64,000 nt of DNA from Nocardia puris (GCF_003315035.1 NZ_QNRE01000013.1:62001-126000), one strand, 5' to 3'; shown: positions 34,201 to 42,522, numbered from the stretch's first letter. The notes: generated by a model from the sequence alone, not told the origin. Program-made: numbers and translations.

Positions 34201-36639
34201 CATATCCGGGTTGTCCGGGCGCGCTTCGTCGCCGAAGGAGATGGATTCCTCGGTCATGTCCACGAATCCGCGCACGGCGGTGGTGCCGTAGGAGTGGCCC
34301 GCGCCTTCCGCGCGCTCCTTGAACAGGCCCAGCAGCGGGACGTCCTTCTCCCCCGTCACTTCGAGCGCGCGGGCGTGCCAGTCGGCCACGGCGGCGGCGA
34401 TGGTGCCGAACCCGACGCCCGCGACGGGCGAGATGACGTTCGGGAAGTACTTGTGCAGCACCGGATCCGCGGTGTCGAGGTAGTTCGGCTCGAAGAACTC
34501 GCCGCCGATGTAGCTCTCGGCGGTGCAGAGCCCGACCCGGCCCATCGTCTTCATCAGCGACTTCTCGGCCGCCTTCGCGAAATGCTTGAACGCCTGATCG
34601 GCCTCGGCGCCGTACTTCTCCTCGGCGCGCATCCGCACCGCCAGCGGATACACCGCCGACGCGCCGAAGCCGAGCACCGCGGCGACGTGGTGCGAGGAGC
34701 ACAACTGGCCGCTCTCCGCGATCACCGAAACCCGCAGGCGCAGGCCCTCTTCGATCAACCGCTGGTTGAGCGCGGAGATCACCATGATGAGCGGCATGGC
34801 GGCCCGCTCGCGCGACACGTGGCGGTCGGTGACCACGGCGATGCCGCCGGTCTCGCGCGCGAAAGCCTCCACCTCGTCGCAGAGTTCGTCGATGGCGCGC
34901 ACCAGCGCCTCGGCGTTCGCGGCGGGGTCGGTGGTGTCCACCCGGTAGCGCATGCCGAACCGGCGCACGGGGGTGTGGTCCTGCTCGCGGATCCCGAGCA
35001 TGTCCAGGTGCGTCAGGATCGGCGAGGGCACCACGATCTGCGGCGCGGGCTTCGCGCCGCTGTTGGGCTTGGCGCCCAGCGCGACTCGCAGGGTCATGCC
35101 GTCGGCCTCGCGGATGCTGTCCAGCGGCGGGTTGGTGACCTGCGCGAACCGCTGCGAGAAGTACTTGGCGACACCGCCTTCCTGATCGGAGAGCGCGTTG
35201 ATCGCCGCGCCGTAACCCATCGCCGAGATCTTCTCCTGGCCGGTGGCCAGCATCGGATCCATCAGGAACTTGAAGCTCTCCTGGTTGAGCGAGTAGGCGA
35301 CGTAGCGCTGGTGGCGGTCCAGATCGCCGTCGTAGCGCGCGGGCGAACCCTGGTTCGCGGGCGGCACGGGCGGCAGATCGGCGATGTTCACCCGCGCCTC
35401 GGCCAGCATGGCCGGGTAGTCGTGCCGGGCGGCGAGCATCTCCAGCGCTTCGGTGGTGGTGTAGGAGCGGCTCTCGGCGTGGTCGTAGTAGAGCATGCCG
35501 CCCGCCTCGATGCGGCCGCGCTGCACCACCTCCTCCGGCGAGAAGTACACCTGACCGGCCTCGGACATGACGCCCAAGTACTCGGCCGTCTCCACGGTGC
35601 GCAGCGGGCGCAGGCCCAGGCGGTCCAGGCGCGCGCCGATGATGGTGCCGTCGCCGAAGATCAGCGCCGCGGGGCCGTCGTTCTTCTCTTCGTAGAGGCT
35701 GAAGTACTCCAGCATGGCCGTCACGCGCGGCGAGAGCGTCCTGTCGTTCTCCCACGCGGGCGGCATCATCGCGACGACTGCGGTGACCAGGTCCAGGTCC
35801 TCCTCGAGCACCCGGTTCTGCAAGGTCTGGTCGAGACGACAGCTGTCGGACTGGCCGACCGGGCGCACGATGGCGCGGTTGCGAGCGCGCGCGAGGGCGT
35901 TCTCGGAGAGCCGGTTCTTCTTGTCGGTGTTGAGCTCGCCGTTGTGGGCCATCAGGCGGAACGGCTGCGCCATGGTCGCGTTGGGCGCGGTGTTGGTGGA
36001 GAACCGGGTGTGGAAGAACATCGAGTGCACTTCCATCCGCGGGTCGGACAGGTCGCGGAAGTAGGGCACCACTTCGTGGGAGTTGAGACGGCCCTTGAGC
36101 ACCTGCGTGCGCGCGCTCAGCGACAGCGGGTAGAGCCCCAGCAATTCCGGGCGCGTGTAGGCGACGGCTTCGATGTCCATCAGCGCGTCGTGGATCTTGC
36201 GGTCGGAGTCGGCGCGGAAGACCCACTGCCGGATGGGCAGCTGGTACTTGACCGCCGCTGGGCGAATGGCGGTGTTGTCGACGGGCACGTCGCGCTTGGC
36301 CAGGATCGCGAAACCCTGCGCCAGCAGCGCGTCCTCGATGACCGCCTCGGCCTCGGGGTGGTAGGCGGTGTCGGTGGGCAGGAAGAAATTGCCCACGCCG
36401 AAGTGCCCGAGCCGCAGCTCGTGGCCGGTGACCTCGGAGAAGAAGCGCACCGAGAGATCCAGATTCACGCCCGCGCCGTCGCCGACGCCCTCGGAGGACA
36501 TACCGCCGCGGTGCGGCACCGCGCACAGCGCCTCGTGCAGCTTGCGGATCACCTCGTGGGTCTGGACGCCGTCCTTGCGGGTCAGGAACCCGACACCACA
36601 GCTGCTCTTCTCTTGATCCCGGTCATACAGTCCCTGCAA
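31219..36639 (-). CDS. Glutamate-synthase-like large protein (extended GltB)
   Basis: An 1806-residue protein with GltB architecture: class-II glutamine amidotransferase domain (Cys14 in SSCGVGFLTRKDG), central domain, FMN-binding synthase domain (SPPPHHDTYSIEDLAQLI, NTGGTGAAAVTSLKYAG) and GXGXG beta-helix domain. Three Cys for a 3Fe-4S cluster are at 1243, 1249 and 1253, but the last spacing is one shorter than usual. It is about 300 residues longer than ordinary GltB, mainly in a C-terminal extension. No gltD follows; a diflavin reductase does. The TTG start at 36637-36639 has GAGGAG eight bases before. Iron-responsive control is likely. Confidence 0.85.
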   Translation of the reverse strand: MQGLYDRDQEKSSCGVGFLTRKDGVQTHEVIRKLHEALCAVPHRGGMSSEGVGDGAGVNLDLSVRFFSEVTGHELRLGHFGVGNFFLPTDTAYHPEAEAVIEDALLAQGFAILAKRDVPVDNTAIRPAAVKYQLPIRQWVFRADSDRKIHDALMDIEAVAYTRPELLGLYPLSLSARTQVLKGRLNSHEVVPYFRDLSDPRMEVHSMFFHTRFSTNTAPNATMAQPFRLMAHNGELNTDKKNRLSENALARARNRAIVRPVGQSDSCRLDQTLQNRVLEEDLDLVTAVVAMMPPAWENDRTLSPRVTAMLEYFSLYEEKNDGPAALIFGDGTIIGARLDRLGLRPLRTVETAEYLGVMSEAGQVYFSPEEVVQRGRIEAGGMLYYDHAESRSYTTTEALEMLAARHDYPAMLAEARVNIADLPPVPPANQGSPARYDGDLDRHQRYVAYSLNQESFKFLMDPMLATGQEKISAMGYGAAINALSDQEGGVAKYFSQRFAQVTNPPLDSIREADGMTLRVALGAKPNSGAKPAPQIVVPSPILTHLDMLGIREQDHTPVRRFGMRYRVDTTDPAANAEALVRAIDELCDEVEAFARETGGIAVVTDRHVSRERAAMPLIMVISALNQRLIEEGLRLRVSVIAESGQLCSSHHVAAVLGFGASAVYPLAVRMRAEEKYGAEADQAFKHFAKAAEKSLMKTMGRVGLCTAESYIGGEFFEPNYLDTADPVLHKYFPNVISPVAGVGFGTIAAAVADWHARALEVTGEKDVPLLGLFKERAEGAGHSYGTTAVRGFVDMTEESISFGDEARPDNPDMADATFLRLLPLNQLEGAFGLDDDAYRNTSFDELTPRAIDSFDITPGYRNFVRSMNAERARRPAALRDVLALPADVNFVHTADEFRSEMGHFARFGNNDFQARGLSCENREGAFVLRLSHGPERLAALAHSLEARFGDEIQSFEIVDAELRLHATGQAERYLAKIRTAPDSIPLAQVQPASEITRTLASGAMSHGALVAPAHEAVAHGTNMVGGMSNCGEGGEHLTRYGTIRGSRIKQFASGRFGVWAGYLADPMLEELEIKIGQGAKPGEGGQLPAPKVTVEIAAARGGTPGVELVSPPPHHDTYSIEDLAQLIHDCKAARVRVIVKLVSSEGIGTIAVGVAKAGADVINVAGNTGGTGAAAVTSLKYAGRSAEIGVAEVHQALCENGIRQKVTLRCSGAHQTASDVVKSALLGADSFEFGTTALMMLKCVMAKNCNIKCPAGLTTNAEVFEGDPRALAQYLLNISHEVREILATLGLRSLREARGRSDLLHLLDHPSSIGRLDLRRMLAVAEEFVVENPIYMEKDYSIDDAFLARLDFGGVDLPPVELTNRNKSVGGQLAIDIERMLNHEGADGPAVATDDRGRRYLLPDSVRITTTGSAGQSYGAFCNDGMVLTHTGTCNDGVGKGAGGGTIAVRSPGGGSDAHGGNVLIGNFALFGASGGRLFVEGQAGDRFAVRNSGASAVVEGAGEFLCEYMTNGAVLNIGGFGKGVANGMSGGFLYQYDPEGQLPSKVSADSVLVLPIADAPFHEVAARTLLEWHTDVTGSVKGRALLEDWETTRTHLVYAMPRALLQYQDADAILAAKTRKELLDELAAALSGYQVRKFKVSYRDSGVVLGGAVPGYGDTDTEEMYALLNTYTVLNMAQQLALSRMPGVGDVQDPRIGKAVRNLILTEDFFLIQKLQKYAREAIDGFSDEDLAVLIANKRLTDYKEALSKRNVRSMDSPGTYGWILFQSTKNTDRIGRLPSFEELFCHQAIPVVAMSVPADPVKSA

Positions 36640-37072
36640 ACGACGTACTCCTCACCCAGCGCCGCGAACGGCGCACCCAGCGTGACTTCGTCTCTCGTCC
36701 GTTGAGCGACCGCCCTGGCCGGCGCGGGAGTTACCGCGCGGAACCGAGCCGACGGGGTGCCGGCGGAAAACCGACCCCAAAGTCGGCTAAGCATAGCCTA
36801 GCCTAACGTCCCCTTCGCCCGATCGCCGGTGGGGACTGCGTCACACCGCCGCGCGCGCGACCCGGCCAGCGGTGCCTACCTGCGATTTCGCCGCGTTTCG
36901 CGCCCTGAAACCGTCAGAACCATCACAACCGTAGCCCCTGTGGAGCGTCCGTGGGGAAGCGACGTTTCGCCCCTCATAACTGTGGGCTGCCGCGGGTCCG
37001 GCTCACCGGGATAGCGTCGGTGCGACGAGCCGACCCGGATAGCGCGCAGGGACCGACAGAGGGAGCGAGCCG
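36640..37072. other. Divergent promoter region, 433 bp
   Basis: Separates the glutamate-synthase-like operon (minus) from the small secreted protein gene (plus). It contains the iron box at 36788-36806, described separately; the rest shows no gene or other clear structure. Confidence 0.6.
36788..36806 (-). promoter_or_regulatory. IdeR/DtxR-type iron box
   Basis: On the minus strand this reads TTAGGCTAGGCTATGCTTA, which agrees with the known IdeR consensus TTAGGTTAGGCTAACCTAA at 15 of 19 positions. It is AT-rich in GC-rich DNA and lies about 150 bp upstream of the glutamate-synthase-like start. By analogy it would repress the operon when iron is sufficient. Confidence 0.72.
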
Positions 37073-37285
37073 ATGACCAGGATCCGAGCGATCGCCGCCG
37101 GGGCACTCGTGATCGGGGCGGTGCTCACCGCCGCGCCCACGGCCGCGGCCGAACCGGCGGTGCCGGTGACCCCCGCCGCCACCGACCTCGCCACCTACTC
37201 CGCCGAATGCGCCGCGGGGCTGCTCGCCGGGCTCGTCGCCGCCCTGACGACCGGGTCTTCCTCGGCCGTCGGCTGCCCGACCTGA
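37073..37285 (+). CDS. Small secreted protein
   Basis: A 70-residue protein. The first about 26 residues form a Sec signal peptide (basic start, hydrophobic core, A-A-A before EPAV). The mature part of about 44 residues contains two Cys (ECAAG near residue 46, GCPT at the end) that could form one disulfide. No recognised family. A GGGAGC ribosome-binding site precedes the ATG at 37073. Such tiny exported proteins are common in nocardiae and mycobacteria. Confidence 0.68.
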   Translation: MTRIRAIAAGALVIGAVLTAAPTAAAEPAVPVTPAATDLATYSAECAAGLLAGLVAALTTGSSSAVGCPT

Positions 37286-37346
37286 GCAAAACTCGGACAC
37301 CGCGTCCGCGCGTAAACGACTACAGCACAAGACTTTTCGATCGGGT

Positions 37347-37973
37347 TCACGGCCAAGCGCGGAGCAGGTCCTCTGGCCCCCAGTGCGCGGCGATCGGCAG
37401 GCCCTCCTCCACCCCGGAGCGCGAGACCACCACCAGCGGTGTCTCGTACCGCGTGCCGGGCACCGAGAGTACGCCGCGGGTCAGGGCGTCGTAGTCATGG
37501 CGATCGAAGGGCCGGTCCTCCAGCCACTTGATCGATCCGACGAAATGCACTGAGCCGGCGACGGGTTCGCGGTCGGCACCCACCAGATCGATCTCCGGAT
37601 TGTTCTGCCGGTTCCACCAGCCGCCCACCGCTTCGGTCTCCGGCCAGCGGGCGTCGGGCAGGAGGAGGAGCAGGGATTCCCTGATCACCGGCTCCACCGC
37701 GCGGCCGCGCCACGATGTCCAGGACCGCTCGATCCGCTCCAGCGCCACATCCCCGCGACCACGTTCGACGAGCGGAATCCCGCGTGCCAGAAAGGCCAGC
37801 CAGAATCTGAGGTAGGAGTCCGCTATTCGATAACGCTTGTTCTTGCCGTCGGGATGTGTGGACAGGGGCACGTCCGCCGCGACAATTCGCTTGGCCTGCA
37901 AGGTGTTCAGCAGTGGCGTCAGCGTGCCCGCGGGTAGCGCGCCCGCCCCGCCCGCGGCGGCCGCTGTGCTCAC
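37347..37973 (-). pseudogene. DUF234-type ATPase remnant (C-terminal domain only)
   Basis: About 208 codons match the C-terminal DUF234 part of archaeal-type AAA ATPases: KNKRYRIADSYLRFWLAFLA, then WRGRAVEPVIRESL, then the nuclease-like NNPEIDLVGADREP with a following IKW. The N-terminal ATPase domain (about 250 residues with Walker motifs) is missing, and the frame is closed by a TGA about 30 bases upstream of the first possible start. A truncated gene; relatives are often linked to toxin-like or defence functions, so it may be the relic of such a locus. Confidence 0.65.
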
Positions 37974-38089
37974 GGAGGGACGCCGAGGCCGCGATCAGGC
38001 CGGGCGCGCGGCGGACGAGGTGTTGGCGCCCCGAGGAAGCCACCGGGTCCAGTGGCCTCGATGCAGTCGAATTCCCCTGCTGGGGAAGG

Positions 38090-38896
38090 CTATTCGACGG
38101 TCGCCGTAGCCACCGTATACCCCTTGGGGTCGCGCCAGGGTTGACCAGGGTGTGTGGTGAACCAGGTGTGGATGTCGGTGGTGAGGGCGGCGAGGATGGC
38201 GCTGCGGTGGGGGTGGTCGGGGGTGATGCCGCAGAAGGAGAAGAGGGCTTCGGCGAAGCGGAGGAGGGGGTCGGGGGTGTGGAAGACGAGGGCGTTGTCG
38301 TAGCGGCGGATGTGCAGGTCGGTGAACACCTCGCCCATCATGTCGGGCAGGGTGGTCGAGTCGACGGCGTTGAGCAGGCCCGGGGTGGGCGAGATGCCGT
38401 GTTCGGCCGCCCGGTCGAGGACGAGTTGCCTTGTGCGGGCGCAGGTTCCGGCGTGGTTCACGACCACCACCACGCGGCCGCCCGGCCGGGTGACGCGGCG
38501 CAGCTCGCGCAGGGCGCGCTGCGGGTCGGGGACGTGGTAGAGCATGTGGCGGGCGGTGGTGGCGTCGAACTCGGCGTCATCGAACGGCAGCGCCTCGGCC
38601 TCGCCGAGCACAGCCCGCACGTCGGGCAGCTGCGCGGTGGCCGTCACCATCGCGGCGGAGCTGTCGAGGCCGACCAGCCGCCCCCGGTGCCCCCGCTCGC
38701 GCAGGTCGGCGAGGAATCGTCCGTCACCGCAGCCGATATCGGCCAGCGCCTCGGATCCCTTCAGCGCCAACGCACCCAGCACCGCCGACACCGGGTCGTC
38801 CGGGCGCTCGCTGTGTTCGCGGTGGGTGTCGATCCGTACCTGCAAGGGCGACAGGGTCGCGTATTCGGATGCCAGGGTGGGTCCGCCGGTACTCAT
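38090..38896 (-). CDS. SAM-dependent class I methyltransferase
   Basis: A 268-residue methyltransferase of the UbiE/Methyltransf_11 type. It has motif I LADIGCGDGRFLADL, the acidic residue in RLVGLDSS, then EAEALPFDDAEFDATTARHM and LREL RRVTRPGGRVVVV. Substrate unknown. The ATG at 38894-38896 has GGAGGA at good spacing and is preferred over the start at 38938. An inverted repeat TCGGAT-C-ATCCGA (38990-39002) is about 95 bp upstream and may be a regulatory site. Confidence 0.88.
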   Translation of the reverse strand: MSTGGPTLASEYATLSPLQVRIDTHREHSERPDDPVSAVLGALALKGSEALADIGCGDGRFLADLRERGHRGRLVGLDSSAAMVTATAQLPDVRAVLGEAEALPFDDAEFDATTARHMLYHVPDPQRALRELRRVTRPGGRVVVVVNHAGTCARTRQLVLDRAAEHGISPTPGLLNAVDSTTLPDMMGEVFTDLHIRRYDNALVFHTPDPLLRFAEALFSFCGITPDHPHRSAILAALTTDIHTWFTTHPGQPWRDPKGYTVATATVE

Positions 38897-39120
38897 GCTG
38901 ATGTCCTCCTCGGTCGGGCGATGAACGGGGCGGTGCATGGGACAGCAGTGGCGACCCGGAAAGGAGTCGCCCGGACATCACGAACTCGGTCGGATCATCC
39001 GATCGGACCGGCACGCGACACCGCGGCAAGGATACCGGCGGCGTCGCCGATCCGGAGCACTTCGACACCGAAGCACACGCCGGCGCCATCCCGGCGCAGT
39101 GCAACGAGAGACGAACCCGC

Positions 39121-40422
39121 TCAGGGCTTCTGGTACACGTCGGGGATGCCGTCGTGGTCGTCGTCGCGAGATTGACGCTCGGTGATGCGGCGGTACGTGC
39201 GGTTGCGACTGGTGAGGACGACGGCGGCCAAGGCCGCGGCGGTGAGAGTGCCGATGAGAACGCCGATTCGGGTGTAGTCGCCGCGGGTCGGGTCATCGTA
39301 AGCGAGCGCGCCGATGAGGAAGGAGACGGTGAACCCGATGCCGCCGAGCAACGCGATGCCGATGATGTCGACCCAGGCGAGGTCGTCGTCCAGTTCAGCC
39401 CGGGTGAGTTTGGCGGCGAGGTAGGTCGTGAGGGTGATGCCGATGGCCTTGCCGAGCACCAGACCCGCGATGATGCCCAGGGTGATGCGGTCGCCGAGCG
39501 CCGTGACGAACGCGTCGGCACCGCCGATGGTGACGCCGGCGGCGAAGAACGCGAACACCGGAACGGCGACGCCCGCGGAGAACGGGCGGATGAGGTGTTC
39601 GAAGCGCTCGGCCAAGCCGTGGTGCTGGTCCGTGCCCTCCCCGCCGTCGCGGGCGAGGACCGGCACGGTGAATCCCAGCAACACCCCGGCCACCGTCGCG
39701 TGAACACCGGACTCATGGACGAGGAACCACGTGAGCGCCGCCAACGGTATCAGCAGCCACGGGCTGGAGATACGACGTTGCACGGCGACCGCGAACGCGG
39801 CCAGGGGCAGCACGGCCAGCGCCAGATAGGTGGTGTTCAGGTCGTCGGTGTAGAAGACCGCGATGACGGTGACGGCGAGCAAGTCGTCCACCACCGCCAG
39901 GGTCAGCAGGAACGTCCGCAGCGCGGCGGGGAGGTGCGAACCGAGAACGGCGAGAAGCGCCAGCGCGAAGGCGATATCGGTCGCGGTGGGCACGGCCCAC
40001 CCGGACAGCGCGTCCCCTTCGGAGGACAGGTTGATCGCGACGAAGATGAGAGCCGGGACGATCATGCCGCCGACCGCGGCCGCGATCGGCAGCGCCGCGC
40101 GCTGGGGATCGCGCAGATCGCCCGCCACGAACTCGCGTTTGAGCTCGAGCCCGACGACGAAGAAGAAGATGGCCAGCAAGCCGTCCGCGGCCCACGTGCC
40201 CAGCGTGAGGTCCAGGTGCAGGCTCTCGGGTCCCACGCGGATGTCGCGGATCGTGTCATAGGCGGCCGACCACGGCGTATTCGCCCAGATCAAGGCGACG
40301 GCGGCGGCGACGATCAGCAGCGCGCCACCGACGGTCTCGGTGCGCAGGATCGCGGCGACGCGCTGCGCTTCGGGCCAGGAGCCCGGCGCGAAGAGACGTG
40401 GGCGAGAAGTAGGTCGATTCAT
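39121..40422 (-). CDS. nhaA: Na+/H+ antiporter NhaA
   Basis: A 433-residue antiporter with about 12 transmembrane helices, exchanging internal Na+ for external protons. It has the essential Asp pair in LAVVDDLLAV, GLLAIFFFVVGLELKREFV and VPTATDIAFALALLA, all standard NhaA. Odd point: the protein ends in DDDHDGIPDVYQKP, a Dx[DN]xDG loop of the EF-hand/thrombospondin calcium-binding type that is not part of NhaA. The leader upstream contains a candidate regulatory RNA shared with the neighbouring potassium channel gene. Confidence 0.93.
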   Translation of the reverse strand: MNRPTSRPRLFAPGSWPEAQRVAAILRTETVGGALLIVAAAVALIWANTPWSAAYDTIRDIRVGPESLHLDLTLGTWAADGLLAIFFFVVGLELKREFVAGDLRDPQRAALPIAAAVGGMIVPALIFVAINLSSEGDALSGWAVPTATDIAFALALLAVLGSHLPAALRTFLLTLAVVDDLLAVTVIAVFYTDDLNTTYLALAVLPLAAFAVAVQRRISSPWLLIPLAALTWFLVHESGVHATVAGVLLGFTVPVLARDGGEGTDQHHGLAERFEHLIRPFSAGVAVPVFAFFAAGVTIGGADAFVTALGDRITLGIIAGLVLGKAIGITLTTYLAAKLTRAELDDDLAWVDIIGIALLGGIGFTVSFLIGALAYDDPTRGDYTRIGVLIGTLTAAALAAVVLTSRNRTYRRITERQSRDDDHDGIPDVYQKP

Positions 40423-40469
40423 GCGAGGCGTCGAGTCGTGGGTTCGGCGGACAACGCGCGAGATGCGCC

Positions 40470-40556
40470 CGTGATGGCCATGAACAACCTTTCGCCAGTC
40501 CTACCCGGGCCCGTCTCGGGTCGGGTTGCCGACCAGACTTCCCGGCGCTCCGCCTG
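40470..40556 (-). ncRNA. Candidate cis-regulatory RNA in the nhaA leader
   Basis: The minus strand carries GCCGGGAAGTCTGGTCGGC at 40528-40546, which can fold as GCCG/CGGC closing the loop GGAAGTCTGGT, followed by CCGAGAC. Both blocks, in the same order and orientation, recur upstream of the channel gene at 41795. The motif ends 105 nt from the nhaA start, with room for a leader. A TATACG element near 40566-40571 could be the -10. The class is not one I recognise. Confidence 0.5.
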
Positions 40557-40715
40557 TAAAGATGCCGTATACATCGGTCGATGCGCAAACCGGATGGTCA
40601 GTTGTGCTCCACGTCACGACGGCGTACGCGGCCCCCGCTCGGCTTCACAGTGTGTCCGGCGCCGGAGAGCACCCGCGCCGCTGCCACCGGGTGGGCGCGC
40701 CCCGGCCCGGCGACG

Positions 40716-41795
40716 TCATACTCCGCGTTCGCCGGTCGCGCGCGAGGTATCGGCGTATTGGACGACCAGGAGTCGATCACCGGCTCGCAGGGGCCCGATC
40801 TCATGCGAACCCACCCTCAGCAAACGCTCGGCACGGACGACGCCGAGGACTGTGTCGTCCGAATTGTCCACCGAATCGCCGATTTCGCCCGGTTCGACAG
40901 GCCTGCCTCCCAGAGCGAGCCCGGAGGCGGGCGTCAGCAGGTCCTCGATGATCTGGACCGCGTGCGGGTTGGATATCGCCACCCCCAGCAGGCGACCCGC
41001 GGTTTCGGAACCCACTACCACGGCGTCGGCGCCGGCCCGTCGCAAGTGACGGGCGCTCTCCGCGTGGCGCACCACCGACACCAGCCGCGCGGTGACGGTC
41101 AATTGCCGCGCCGTCAACGTGATCAGCAAGGCGGTGTCGTCGCGATCGGGGCAAACGATCAGACTGCGAGCGGTGTCGGCGCCCGCGAGACGCAGCACTT
41201 CGATGGCCGCCGCGGAGCCGTGGATCGCGATCAATCCGCGCGCGGTCGCCCGTTCCACGGCATCGGGGTCGGGGTCGACGACCACGATTCGCGAGGGGTC
41301 GGCACCGTCGAGCATGATGGCATCGGCGGCGGCCCGGCCTTTCGTCCCGAAACCCGCGATGACGGTGTGATCGCGAATCCTCCCGCGCCACCGGTGGATT
41401 CGATACGCCGCGCGCGAGTTCTCGGTCAGGGCGACCAAAGTGGTGCCCACCAGCACAATCACGAAGAACAGGCGCAACGGGGTGACGACGAGGACGTTGA
41501 CGAGTCGCGCTCGCGGGGTGAACGGCGCGATCTCCCCGTAGCCGGTGGTCGACAGCGACACGGTCGAGTAGTAGGCCGCGTCCAGCAGGGACACGTGGTC
41601 GTCGTGGTCGGTGTAACCGTCGCGGTCGAGGTAGACGGCGAGGGTCGCGAGGCCCAGCGCGGCGAGCGCGTAACCGAGTCTGCGCACGATGGCGCGCACC
41701 GGATTGACTTGGGCATCCGGGATTCGCAGCAGCCCCTGCCCGGCGGTGAGGTCCGGGGCCGTCGTCCCGGGTCCGGACTCAGGGCGCCGAGACAC
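40716..41795 (-). CDS. Voltage/ligand-gated-type potassium channel with TrkA-N (RCK) domain
   Basis: A 359-residue, two-transmembrane potassium channel. The first helix is RRLGYALAALGLATLAVYL, the pore loop is YYSTVSLSTTGYGEIAP with selectivity filter TGYGE, and the second helix is LFFVIVLVGTTLVAL. It continues as an RCK/TrkA-N domain with a nucleotide-binding VIAGFGTKGRAAADAI. It resembles Kch/MthK-type channels that are gated by cytosolic ligands. The leader shares a motif with nhaA, the neighbouring sodium antiporter gene, so the two probably answer to a common ionic or osmotic signal. Confidence 0.9.
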   Translation of the reverse strand: MSRRPESGPGTTAPDLTAGQGLLRIPDAQVNPVRAIVRRLGYALAALGLATLAVYLDRDGYTDHDDHVSLLDAAYYSTVSLSTTGYGEIAPFTPRARLVNVLVVTPLRLFFVIVLVGTTLVALTENSRAAYRIHRWRGRIRDHTVIAGFGTKGRAAADAIMLDGADPSRIVVVDPDPDAVERATARGLIAIHGSAAAIEVLRLAGADTARSLIVCPDRDDTALLITLTARQLTVTARLVSVVRHAESARHLRRAGADAVVVGSETAGRLLGVAISNPHAVQIIEDLLTPASGLALGGRPVEPGEIGDSVDNSDDTVLGVVRAERLLRVGSHEIGPLRAGDRLLVVQYADTSRATGERGV

Positions 41796-41879
41796 GGCTG
41801 CCGAGAGGTGGTTCGGCCGATCCCGCGTGGACCCCGTCGTACCGTGGCCCCCAGGCCCGGGCGATACCGCCGTGGCGCA

Positions 41880-41960
41880 CGCGCACCTCCCTCGATCGGT
41901 CTCGGTTGTTCGTTCTCGCGCAGAACCTCGCCGACCAGGCTTCCCGGCACACCGGAGGCG
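41880..41960 (-). ncRNA. Candidate cis-regulatory RNA in the channel leader
   Basis: The minus strand has GCCGGGAAGCCTGGTCGGC at 41930-41948, differing from the nhaA copy in one base of 19 (T to C). It is followed by a hairpin-like insert (GGTTCT...AGAAC) and then CCGAGAC, as in the nhaA leader. It lies 134 nt upstream of the channel start. Confidence 0.5.
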
Positions 41961-42033
41961 ACGCTACCGCAACACTGACGCTTTCGCGCGTAAGGATGGC
42001 GTAAGGAAACCGCCCCGGCGACGAACGCCGTTG

Positions 42034-42522
42034 TCACCGATCGCGACTGGGCCGCTGGGCGTGCCATCGATCGAACATGACGGGCAACTCGGCGGCGAAG
42101 AATTCGAAGAAGTCGCGCATGTCGGCCAGCCGGTGCCCCGCATCGGTGTCCGCGCCCACGAGTCCGATGCCCTCCGAGGCGGTTTCCGCCCACATCTTCA
42201 TCAGGCGGTCTCGTTTGACGAAGCTGGCGTACCAGAGGTCGTCGTACAGGCGGTAGCTGTCCCGGCGCTGCCCGGGGACGCGTTCCCTGGCGACGATGCC
42301 GACCTGGTCGAGGTAGCGCACCGCACCCGAGACCGCGGCCGGGCTGATCGACAGCGTCTCGGCCAGCTCCGCCGCGGTGAGCCGGCCGCTGTCGGCGACG
42401 ATCATGGCGGCGAAGACCCGCGCCGGCGTGCGCGGCCACCCCATCTCGGCCAGACCGAGGGCCAGTTTCTCGATGAACCGCACCCGGTCGTCGGAGGTAG
42501 GTGAGCCCGTGTCGTCCGCCAT
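42034..42522 (-). CDS. GbsR/MarR-family transcriptional regulator (copy 1)
   Basis: A 162-residue winged-helix regulator of the GbsR branch of MarR. The N-terminal FIEKLALGLAEMGWPRTPAR and the HTH ELAETLSISPAAVSGAVRYL are clear, followed by wing RVPGQRRDSYRLYDD. I chose the ATG at 42522 over a TTG at 42540 that would overlap the previous stop. It is a paralogue of the regulator just upstream, with the same length and domain order, and both stand divergent to two ABC exporter pairs. Confidence 0.87.
   Translation of the reverse strand: MADDTGSPTSDDRVRFIEKLALGLAEMGWPRTPARVFAAMIVADSGRLTAAELAETLSISPAAVSGAVRYLDQVGIVARERVPGQRRDSYRLYDDLWYASFVKRDRLMKMWAETASEGIGLVGADTDAGHRLADMRDFFEFFAAELPVMFDRWHAQRPSRDR

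Noticed and set aside
31219..36639. Frameshift or fusion of gltB with gltD
   Set aside because: The 1806 codons are uninterrupted, and the C-terminal extension has no NADPH/FAD GltD motifs.
33745..36705. A 986-codon open frame antisense to the glutamate-synthase-like gene
   Set aside because: Shadow frame in GC-rich coding DNA; the minus strand carries all catalytic motifs.
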